Positions 38,901 through 50,900 of a stretch of 64,000 nt of DNA are shown here, piece by piece. The position numbers and the translations under genes were made by a program. This stretch comes from Cinclus cinclus. Taxonomy: Eukaryota; Chordata; Aves; Passeriformes; Cinclidae. The stretch spans positions 64,341,158-64,405,157 of the forward strand of contig NC_085049.1 in NCBI RefSeq assembly GCF_963662255.1, read 5' to 3'. Numbering within the stretch: position 1 is the stretch's first letter; each line of letters starts with the position of its first letter. Under the pieces are notes generated by a model that did no database searches, had not been told where the DNA came from, and saw nothing but the letters and a program-made list of their open reading frames with translations.

Positions 38901-41900
38901 TGTACTCAGGTGGGGGTTGGTCTCTTGCTCCAGGCACCAACCAACAGAATGGGAGGACAGACTTAAGCTGCACCAAGGGAAATATAGGTTGGACGTTAGA
39001 AAAAAGTTTTTTACAGAAAGAGTGATCGAGTACTGGAATTGTTTGCCCAGGGACGTAATGGAGTCACCATCCCTGGATGTGTTTAAAAAAAGGCTGGATG
39101 TGGTACTTGGTGCCGTGGTTTAGTTGTGGTGTTAGGGCATGGGTTGGGGTCAGAGGTCTTGAAGGTCTCTTCCAACCTTGTGGTTCTGTGATAAGATAAC
39201 CACACATTAAGAGAGAGTCCTCTACTATGTCAGGTTAATGCCAAACACTGAGGAGTAGGAAGAAGTGGCAGTGGGCTACTTTTCCTCTTTCAGTTTTAGT
39301 GACTTAAAGCAGTTTACAGCCATCTCTTTATGCAGCTTTTTGTAAGGTGGTATCCATAAAAATTAATATGCTAGCTAAAGAATTTTGGCCCTGGAGGAGT
39401 TGGACCTAGTATTGGAAAAGGTAAGACTAGCTTCCAATAAGAGAAATTTGTCAGACAAGCTGACAGTACAGTACAGTACAGACAGAAAAATTTTTACAGT
39501 ACAGACAGAAAAATCTGTCAGGGAGGAACCATTAATTCATGGTAGTATACATTATATATCAACTATGTAGAATATAATACATTTGATACAAGCATTGATT
39601 TAAAATCCAGTTTCAATGTGGGAAGATATTTCTGTGTATTGATGCGAAGTTTTTCAAGCTCATGTACAGTCTCAAGCAAGAAGGAGCTATACTGAGAAGA
39701 ACAGAGGTGTATATATAAGTATATAGGATCAGTTCTCTGAAACCAGCAGGAACTCTTTTCATAATTTTTAAAGAACAGAAATTATGGGACTTGGCTTGCC
39801 TTGCAAAGGCCAGTAAGGGCCTGTAGCCCAGAAGATAGCTGGTGTTGAAAATTTCCAACTTTTTCCCAAGTAATTGCAGTTATAATAAAGTTAATTTGAA
39901 CATTCAGGGAAAACAAATTCATTTTCAGGATACGGACATAGAGTTTGTGCGGTGTTCTGAGTAAGAGGAAGTGGATTTATGGGAGAATATAAAAAACAGT
40001 ATTTCCAGTTGGAACTGTGCTGTATGGGCTCCAGAACCAACGTGTGTAATACAAGGTACAGGTTAATATTTTCTTTAATAATGTTTTTGAACAAGTTCTT
40101 CACTGTTCAGCATCAACACTTGGAAAGAAATTTGAATAATACGTTGAACAGCTGCAAGCAGAATTGTACTTGATTGCTATGTAACTCTTCCTAGAGTCTG
40201 ACTGAGAAGCTGCTGAAGAAAGAACAGGACTACACCCAGCTGGAAGAAAAACACAATGAAGTATCTGTGAGTATGAAGAATGTGCAGGCAAGTTTTCACC
40301 AGAAGGACCTGGACTGTCAACAGCTTCAGGCAAAGTTATCTGCGTCTGAAGCCTCGATACAGAGATTGCAGACAGAGCTAGGTGAGAAGGTAGAAGGAAG
40401 CCAGAAACTTAAAGAAGAGTTGTCCGAAGTAGAGATAAAGTACCAGCATCTCAAGGCGGAATGTAAACAGCTCCAGCAGCAGAGGGAGGAAAAAGAGCAG
40501 CATGGACTGCAACTCCAAAGCGAGCTCAGTCAGGTAAGTTTCCTTAAGCCTCCTAGACCATCCTATTTGAATGGTTCTTTAAAACCATCTCATAAGTTTG
40601 AAAAACTGCACATACATATTTCTTATGAACATGCATTTATATTTCCTTATTTGAAGGAGAGTAATTAACCGGCACTTGTATTTTACCACTCCATAGAACG
40701 TTTGAGAAAAGTGAGTCTTGGTTGTACATTACAAACACTGAACAGTGTTTGACTTACTTAACTGAGTAGTTAATATAGTAGGGAATACCTAGTGTGAAAA
40801 AAACAGATAATGTGAAATCCTGATATTGCTTCCTTAGTGTTTCTCCCCAAACAACTTCTCTTTATGTTGCTGATAGCAGGGAGAGCACCCAGAGCATACA
40901 TCCTCCCTACCAGAACCTATTATTCTGCTGAGTCAAATGGCTTAGAGAAGTAGGACTTTGATATAACATTGAGCATTTTGAAACCTGAGGCCGGTTGAAT
41001 TCAGTTTATTATTTTTTGGAGGGTAATGTGTTAGACTGGTGAAATATTTGTGTGTCAGTAAGCATCTCCAGTCTTAAGACGTAAAAAATAAAAAAATAAA
41101 AAATCTTTATTTGTTAGTATGACATACTTCATTTTAATCTTGCTAAAACTTCTTTATTTTCAAGTGAATGTTTCAACCCTTTGTAAAATCGGAATCAGAT
41201 CAGGTTGGAAGCTCTTTGTGTATAGTTTACCTTGGAAGAACTGTGACTTGGCTAAACCATGATTATGTGTGTATTACATCCCCAGAATGTCTTTCCTTCT
41301 CTCATCAGTCTTCTGTCAGGGTGAGAGGAGATAATGATTTTAGTTATATGCATAGGAACCTGCATTTGGTTAAACTGCCTCAGTATGGTTGGGCAGCAGA
41401 AGCATAGCCAAGAGGTTGAGCTGAAATCTGTCTTTATCCTGAGTAGGCATTTTCAAGAAGGATTTTTGGGGTGGGAAAATGGAGAAGGATGGTGAGTAAA
41501 GCATTGCTGAATTGATTCCTATGAAAGGAGATGGAGGTATGACACATTCTCTGGTGATACCACTGCAAAAGAACACAACCTAAGCAAGAAAGCTTCAACA
41601 AGCCACCAGACTTCAGGATGTGTTTTAGAATCATATAGTAAAAGAACAGTGCAGGAAAACAACCCTTTGTACCTGGTATAAAAGAAAAGCCAAACATAAA
41701 CATCTTTTCCTTTCTTTGTAACAAAAAGACTAGATTTTTCATATTTATTCACTTGGTACTTCACTGGAATTACCTTTTTATGCATGTAGTCCATTAGCTT
41801 ACATTTCAAATATGAATTCTGTTCATGGAGGTGTATGTATAGTTGTTTAGTCAAATCACATTTTTTAAGAAACCTTGTCATCATCTCAAAATCCATTTGA

Positions 41901-44900
41901 ATGGGTGCATGTCTGGTTAAGTTAGTACATTTGAGAATTTGTGTGATGTGGAAGAACTGATCTTAATGGAAGAAACTTCAGCAGTAGCGTTGGTTCCAGC
42001 ACAACAGTAGGAGGAGGATATGGACTCGAAGAAATATTGATTGCTAATAAATTCTGTTCAGAAAACTTGAATCTACTTGATTGTATCTTTCAAAGTCTAG
42101 ATATTTTTTCATGATTGTTTTTTGCATTCTGTAGCATAGGTTAGTGCTGGATTTTATGGTCCTGTTTACTTAAATGTCATCTTAAAGTTCTTCAAAAATA
42201 CTTAAACATGCCTGCAATAGAAGTAACTCGTGTAAAATATTGTTTGCTGATTTCCCTGTCTCCAAATATTTTCTCCTGGTATCAGCATATCTGTGAATAG
42301 TTGCTAGTTATCTTGTTGAACCCTTTCTTCAATAGAATTTTTTCTACACTTCTTGTTTGTATTTTTAATGAGGAGGAAATATTTATAATTTGATGATCCT
42401 GCAAGAAAAGACAAATGTTCTTCATTACTGGAGGGGAGATTTTGGTCTCTTTCCTCACCCTGTCCTCCCTCTTCTTCTACCTCTTTCTTAACTGTACAGT
42501 CACTGTTAGCAATCAGCATCTTGGCCACCAGCCAAACATCTTTTCACTTATGATTTCTGTGGTTCTGGACAGATAATTTAGCTTGATTTTTTTAAGGGGG
42601 TAAGTCATGGATACATTTATTTCCCTGTCTCCAAACCTTATAAACTTTTGCATTGTTTGATAACTTGAGCTAAATTTTGACAGATGGCCCAAAGGACTTC
42701 AGTGGTAAGTTCTTCAGTGTTAAATTCTTTGGGTAACAGACAGCAGGAAAGAGTCTTCACCCCCCCTTAATGCCTGCATGGAAACTATAATGGTATCATA
42801 ATCACTGTTCCTTTTTCTGCTCTGCTAGGCAGCCAGTTGGTCAAACAGTGACCACTTGCAGTGAACAGTAAAATTGGGCTGCCTTTTGCATAGACATTAG
42901 TAGGGATTTAAGGAAAGCATGAGGAAGGTTTAGGGGTATTGAAGGGAGGACCTGGAGTTAAAAGGTGAATGGTTCAAGGTCCTTGGACATAAATGCATAG
43001 AGGAGCAAGCTTCATTCATAGCTTTCTTACAACCTATAGAAAGTTCTTGCTGTGCTGCAAGGTCTGATCCATTTTCTGCTTTTGCACTGAGTTAAGAGGC
43101 CATTGTGTCCTTGAACATGTTTGTATAGAAGAAGGCAGAAGGCAGCCCAGGACCTATGGTGGCAGTTTCACGTAGAGTAAGCTTATTTTATGAAAAGAGC
43201 TTTTAGAACAGTGAATTGTACAAGGCCATCCTTGCACTTTGAAGATGCTGCAGTACTGATTTTGATAACTAATAAAATAATGAAGCAGGTCTGTGTCCAG
43301 CTGAAAGAGCACATCCACCTACTTACTCTTTGCTGCTGGAAGGTACTGATCTGTAAGCCACCAATGTTGCTATGTACCCTACACTGACTGTTCACATATC
43401 TCTTCTCTGCAGAGAATGAATGCCAGTGATGTAGCCAGCTCAAGCTAAAAATTACACTCTTAATATTCTAGCAATGCAGAACAGTATGTTGCGGGAGGCA
43501 GTGGAGCAGGTAAAGGCAGGGTGCTTCAGCCACTGGACCTACAGGAGTCAGTTGATGAATTGGATAAAATGGATAAAACGAGATGGCTCAAAGCATCACT
43601 GTTTTACATAATAGGCTTTATGCTTTGAAGGATCATGCTCTTTCTCTTAAATCTGTAACTTGTTTTGAAGGGCTCTTGTAGATAAATGAGGATGTTTCTG
43701 GGTCCTTCCAACCCACTTTTCTGAATATCTGTTCTTGCATGTGAAGTTGATGCTGTTTTTTAGCGCGGTTTATGTTTCTGAGATGTGTGAGGTACGTACA
43801 TGACTTCAGGAGGTCATGGACTTGTTTTGCTCTGGGTTATGAAAACTTCATATGAACATTGCACAAAATGAGTCTATACACTGCTGGCTAAGGAATGACT
43901 GAAAAAGTGGATGACTCTTTTTTGCAGTTGCACAGTAAACTCCTAGAAACAGAGCGCCAGTTAGGGGAAGCGCATGGGCGGCTCAAGGAACAGAGGCAGC
44001 TGTCCAGTGAGAAACTGATGGACAAAGAGCAGCAGGTGGCTGACCTACAATTAAAACTGTCTCGTGCTGAAGAGCAGGTAGGGGGTTTTATGCAGATTCT
44101 ATAGTTTGTTCTGATTCTGGTGATATGTCTGTACACACACTTGTGGTGATACTGCACTTTATAAAGTTTGTTCTCAGGGGAGTTTCTTTTGACCAGTACT
44201 GTCAAGGATTTGCAGTAAAATTATCAAGATCTGCTTAGATGCTGCTTGGCTTTACAGATGTATGTGTGTTTGTGGTGCTTAACAAATGAACGAAAGTTGT
44301 GCATTTTGCACTTAGGATCTTTGTCTGAGGGTCATGTGAAAAAGTTACTTAGGTGCACATAGGCCCATATGGTTAGTTTTGTGTGTAGGTATTGTTTTAA
44401 GAAAAAGCACTACATGAAGAAAAAGTGAGCATGGCACAGCAGGTCAATGGTGGTTAATAATCAGTGTGGGGTGGATGGGCAGAAAACACTTGTTTCATTA
44501 ATTTTTATTTGTTTTAATGAATATCTTGTATATGTTGCTGATTTTCTGCTGGCTGTAGGGGGATTGGCCAAGTATCTTGAGTGGTATGTTGTTAAAGCTT
44601 TAAACTTTTCTGTAGCTAATTTGCAAAGCCTTGACTAGTATAGAAGTGGAGAGACTGCTAAACTGAAGTTGCTACTAAAATAATGACTGACAGTTGCTAC
44701 TGAATTTGAAAAAAAAAGTAATAATAGTGTTTTTTTACAAGTATCTGTATTATCAGTTGTGTTACATCTTAACAACTATTGCAAAAAAGCATACTAAAAA
44801 TTTCTTATGTTTTAGCTTGAGAGCTAAATTACATGTGTCTGATAATTGTTTTATAGTTCTCACTTGTGATATAGAATCTCACCGATTAATTGTAATGAAT

Positions 44901-47900
44901 ACTTTGATTAGATTTTGATCTAGTGTTACAGATTTTTGTTTTTATACAAGTTTTTAAATATCAATGTTTACATTAAAATATTTTATAGTTAGAGTGAACA
45001 TTGATTACAACTAGCATACTGAGTTGTGCTTCTTTTTCACTCACTAGTTGGTTTGTTTGGTGTTTGGTTTTGGGGGTTTTTTTAGCTAAAGGAAAAAGCA
45101 GCAAATTCCACAGAATTGCAACATCAATTAGAAAAGGCAAAGCAGCAGCACCAGGAGCAGCAGACACTTCAACAAAATACCACAGCAAAACTACGAGAAG
45201 CCCAGGTAATGTAGTTATATATCCTCATGTTAAAGTGGGTACTAAATACTTGCTAAATACTTTTTCATACTAAAAGTGACTTGCAGGAATTATATTAGTT
45301 CAAATAAATTAACTTATAAATCTGGAATAGAATATACAGAAAGTGTTTGATAAATTTATCATTATGGATAAATTATGGATGTTATGCATTAGGCCCAACT
45401 TTTAATATCCTTATAATTAAATGTTATTGTGCTCTTGTCTAGAATGATCTGGAGCAAGTACTACGACAAATTGGAGATAAGGACCAAAAAATTCAAAATC
45501 TTGAGGCTTTGCTTCAAAAAAGTAAAGACAACATCTCTCTGCTAGAAAAGGAAAGAGAGGACTTATATGCAAAAATTCAAGCTGGTGAAGGAGAAGCCGC
45601 GGTTCTTAACCAGCTACAAGAGAAAAACCATGCATTACAAATACAGGTAAGAACTTCGGGATCTGTTTCTTTCCATTCATTCTCATTACTGAAGCTTGTT
45701 TCCTTTTCTTTCCTATCTCATCAGATGCTAATCTTTTCTATGCTGTTCCATTTCTTTAAAACTTACTTTAGAGAACTTTCTGTAAATTTCACATGACTTG
45801 TGTTTTGCTGACTTCCATGCTGTGAGCATAGGGAAAGGAATTCCTAGATATTTCATTTGTACATCTGCTAGTAATATGTACTTACAAATAGTTATATTAT
45901 ATATATATTTTAACTATGTAACTTTATATATCTATTTGTACATGTGTATACTTTTTAAAAACTATATATAAATTAATACATATATATTTGTTTCACTCAT
46001 TTTAAAAAGAGGATTGATTGCTGCTTTCAGCACCAAAATTCAGTTTAGCCTGCATGTATTGTCCCCTTAGTGTTTTGTTTCTGTTACATTAAGGCCAAAT
46101 TGACAATTCCTTTTTGCTTCTATTTTAGTTGGTAACCTATTTAAAGTTTGGTGTTGTGTACAATATAGCTTTACTGTAATAGTTCAGGAAAAGAAATGTG
46201 ATAGCATTGAGTCTTCAGAGACATAATAAGATACACTAAAATAAAATTTTTACTTCCTTGGACATGCTGTTCCAGTCTTCTCACATTCTTTTTTTTTTTC
46301 CACTGCAGGTAACTCAGCTGACAGAGAAGCTGAAGAATCAATCAGAAAGTCATAAACAAGCCCAAGAGAATTTGCATGAGCAAGTGCAGGAACAAAAGGC
46401 TCACCTAAGAGCTGCTCAAGATCGTGTGCTTTCCCTGGAAACAAACATCACTGAACTGACCAGTCAGTTAAATGAAAGTAAAGAGAAAGTATCACAACTT
46501 GATGTGCAGGTAATGGATCTCTGTGTTTTAGGGTGATGAAAAATTCTGGTTGTGATTTCCCATTTGGGAAAAGGTGCATTTTTGTACAAGGAGATACATA
46601 CACTAACACATGAATACTGATGATTTTACTATTAAACTTACTGATGGCTATCAAAAAATTAGAGTGAGCTATGGTAAAACAGAGGTTTTAGTGAAATACA
46701 ATTTGTCTTTCAGGTAAAAGCAAAGACTGAATTGCTACTTTCAGCAGAAGCATCAAAAGCTGCTCAGAGAGCAGATCTACAGAACCATCTGGACACTGCC
46801 CAGAATGCACTGCAAGATAAACAACAGGTATTAAGTGACACATAAAGTTTCTATGTTACCTAAAAACTGCTTAAAAGTCTAATAAAAGTCTGCTTACAAA
46901 CTCAATAAACATATTAATAAGCATTGGGAAATGACAGTTTAGAATATTTGAACCATGTGGTATGCACTCATTTACTTTTGCTGCTCTGTAGCAGATACAT
47001 TTTGCAGTGCAAGGAATTTACTTGGGAATCCACTCCTTGCTGCAGGGTTATCGTTCAGAATCTAAGCTTTCCTTAGGTATTCTGGAAGTACTATTCAATT
47101 CCTGTGTGTATGCTATGAAGAAAAGATTGTAGAACACACTCAGTAGAAGCAAAAACTCTTAACTCTATTGCTGACTCAGATAAATTTCGTATCAGCTGCT
47201 GGTGTTCAGAAATAATTCTCTGTGTGTCAGCTGACATAAAAACTTAAAAGGCTGGTGATAAAATTACATGGTTTTTAATGTGTTTTAATCCTCGTGAAGC
47301 ATTTTACAGTCAAATCAAATATTTGCATAGTTAAAATCAGTGCTGCTGTGGTCTTCCTGGAAACATCCAGCACATGTTAATATGGTACCATTTTGTACAA
47401 TGGGAATATAATTGTTTGCTCTAAACAGGAGACAACTTTTTGCAGGCATTAAATAACTAATTAATAACTAAATACATCAGCTTGGTCGGAGAGCAGTGAA
47501 CTTTGATGTAGCTCTCATCATAGTGGTCACTAAGTGAATGTGCTTATGCCTCTTGCAGAATTTGTGTTTTGTGTTGAACAAAATGTTTTCAAATAATTTC
47601 TGGTATGTGGAGAACTGAGCATTGCCATACTTTACTCTTTGATGGTTGATTTCATGACAAACAAAGACATAAAAAATACTATCTAGGTTTTTGAATGTTA
47701 TTTTCTAGTTACTGTTGTAGTAATTTGAGGATCTAGTGCCTTTATTACCTACAGTTCCTCTTTCATCTACAACTTGAAACACCTTTGTTAACATTTAGCC
47801 CAGAGCCTGTAAGGTTTGAGACAATACGTAGGCTTTAAAATTTTTTTTTTCAGTGAAACAGAGGGAATTTGTGCATGTGTTTGTGTTTCTCCTTTAAATT

Positions 47901-50900
47901 TCCTACCCCTCAGAATAAAAAAAAAAAAAAACAAAACAACATTATTTGGCTTTTTAATTTGGACATATTAGATCATTTAAAGCATGTATGACATTAGTAA
48001 TTTTTTAAATTATTTAAGAAGTAACAACCTTTGTATTTTTGTTTTACCCAGGAGTTAAATAAGGTCAGCGCTCAGTTGGATCAGGTTACAGCTAAGCTGA
48101 ATGACAAGCAGGAATACTGTACTCAGCTGGAAGCCAATCTTAAAGAGCACAAAGAAAAATGCCTTTCTTTAGAACAGAAAACTGAAGAACTAGAGGCACA
48201 ACTTAAGGTTAGTATCGAGCACAGTATCTGGACTTACAGAAGCTGATCTCTGCTGTTAGGCAGCATGTGGTAAAAGCTGTGCTCAAATTAGGGGGGAAGG
48301 ATTATATCAATATCACTTTTGTGGGTTTTCTTTCTCACTAATTACACTTAATCACATTAAGAAGAAAGGCCTACGACACTGCCACTATACTGTCATTTTC
48401 CTGTTTGTGTGCTTCTACCAACCTTTCTGCTACCTGGAAATTTTTATGTGAGGGAACGTGAATATATCCCGAAATCAGAGTTTTCAAGTTTGAATTTAAA
48501 CACTTTACAAATAGTAGCAGGGAATATGTGTTGCATTGGCTAGCACTGCTTAACACTGCCTGTCTGGCTTAATTTATTTCTGAAGCCTTTCAGTAGGCTT
48601 TTTAGAACGATTCATTTATCACTATTTCATCTCTTAACTTGATCTGGAGTTTTGCATTCCAGTTGTGAAATCAGATTTTATTTTAAAGTCCACGTAAATC
48701 TGACAGAAGGTTTGCAGACATTTTTGATGTTCTGATATACTAACATTTTCAGTTAAGGACATGGATTAGTCCTAAAGCTTGAAAGCTTTAAAATTTGGGC
48801 TTTGACCTTTGTTGAGTATTTTTTTAAAAATACTTGGTAGTCAAAATTCATAGCACACAAAAGCATAAGATACAGGGATCAGGGGAGCAATGCCAAACTG
48901 GTTTTGCAGTGCTGTCTGTCTGTTCTGAGGGAGGTTAGTAGTCTGTATGCTCAAGACTCAGTTGAGTGTTTTTCCTAGCTTTTGTGCTCTATAGAAGAGA
49001 ACAAAGATTGTTTTCCATGTATGAAATTTTAAATCCAATGCTGTTAAAAATTAAAGCTGTCATGCATTTCATTATCAGCATCATCATTTTGTTCTTCCAT
49101 CTCTTATTTCGAACACTTGGTATTTTCCTTGCCCACTTTGATTTGTGTTTTTAGTTTTCATTCTTTTGCTGAAGTTTCACAAGTTGCCAATATATACAGA
49201 TGCTGGGGAGAAATACAGAGCTTGCTTGCATATGATTTTATGAGGTTCCTGGTTGCTTAAGTGTGAAACTGAGCAGAATTGTTGATGCTGTCAACAGGAA
49301 TACAAATCTGTGTAAAATCTTGGCATCATCACCATTCTTTGAGATTATTCCAGTTGAATGTGCGGCATTAAAAAAAATTAGAAAACAAAAAGCTTTCAGG
49401 AAATTTTTTTGAGAAACTTGGCTGCTTTGTTTTATGGTCTCTGTGTGAAAGCAGAAGTGCCTATAAAACAGCCAGTATGTTGAAGAGTCTAAACAGTGCC
49501 CATTTGCTGAAGGCTCCTGTGTTCTTTATACTCCATATGTGTGAAAAAGTAGCTTTAGAAAAAAAACAGAAAAAAACCTCTTCTAGGCAAACATAAAATT
49601 TCCTCACTGCTGTACGTTGTGCCTTTGCTTTTGCTGTAAAGCTTTTTATCTATTACTTTGCAGTAAAATGCCTGCTTGGCCTTTAATTTAAAGATGCTTT
49701 CAGAATGTTTTACCAAAATAGTTCAGTTCTGGAGAAGCAAGTGATTAGCAGGGACTAAATAGTGAAAGATAAATTGCAAAGTAATGAAACAGATAGATGA
49801 TGCGTGAGAGTTGTAACTGCTTTCTACAGTTAATGCTACACATAGACTAGATGACTTAGGATTTTTTTGCTATTTTTCTTTTGTTGGCCGTGTTCTGATG
49901 GCTCTATCTACTTATTTTTCTCTCTCAGAAACTTGAAGGTGACATTCTTGATGCTAGAGCAAGTAAAGACCAAGCTCTTCAGGAGTTACAGCAGCAGCGA
50001 CATCAGTCTAAAGAATTAGAGCTCCGGACAGCAGAACTGAGTAAACAACTTGAAGCAGCAAGAGAAGCGTATGCATTTCCTGTCTTATAGTATTTTTCAA
50101 AGTCAGTCATAACACTGGGGTAGTTTGGACTAGAGTTGAAATTTTCTGCTTCTCTCCTGTGATTTCATAAAGTCATAAATAAGTGCTGTGTCCCCTCTGC
50201 TACAAGAATTGTGTTATCGCCCACGTGTTGCCTTTCACTCCATCTGCCATGTTGTCTCACAGGAATCACTGACTGCTGTGATTCACTACACTTCTTCATT
50301 TTATTCACTGTGCTTGTTGTCAGCTAAGTATCTGAACAGTTTGATGTAGTGAGGTCCATCTTTAAATATCCATAGCTCTGTAACCATTTTCAAATACAAA
50401 TTTTCAATTTATCCATAAGCAGCAAAGGGGTAGTTTCTGTTCATTATGATTGAGGAAGAAAGAACCATCTCAAAATTAGTTTCTGAAGTTGCTGTCTCAT
50501 CTTAACTGGATGTAATGCCCATGGATAAAAATAGAGACATTTAAGGATACAAAAGAACCTGTGAAAAAGAAAATCTAAATAGTATGTTTTATCCTTTCGT
50601 ATTTGCAGGATGTCTAATGCTCAACTGGATTTGCAGAAGAAATCTGAGGCCCTTGACCAAGCGAACCAACAAATTTCAAAGCAGGAGGCAGAAAAGGCCA
50701 GTCTCAAACAAAATCTTGAGAAATCAAATCAAGATACAAGTAAACAGCTCAAGGAACTTGATTGTAAAATGCAAGCAGCCACATCAGAGCTGCAACAAGT
50801 GAAATTAGAGAAGGACACTCTATTAAAGGACCTTACAGATACCAAAGAGAAGCTCTCAAAAAGCTCTGAATCCTTCAAAAAAAGAAAGGAGGAATTAGAA

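Larger units (their letters stand above)
36390..40194 (+). other. EEA1: EEA1 intron 10
   Basis: 3.8 kb, about half of it a sense CR1 LINE (37380-39190). After it come a small tandem duplication near 39465-39520 and a possible cryptic exon ending at GAAAAG|gtaaga (39420). Confidence 0.8.
44078..48051 (+). other. EEA1: EEA1 introns 12-16 and their exons 13-16
   Basis: Introns of 1008, 237, 662, 204 and 1224 nt separate exons 13-16, which are listed separately. A TA-rich microsatellite-like stretch is at about 45890-45985 and an A14 run near 47920. Nothing else is supported. Confidence 0.65.

Noticed and set aside
41434..41896. Overlapping - strand open frames of 102 and 125 codons in intron 11
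   Set aside because: They overlap in different frames and resemble no known protein; likely chance.
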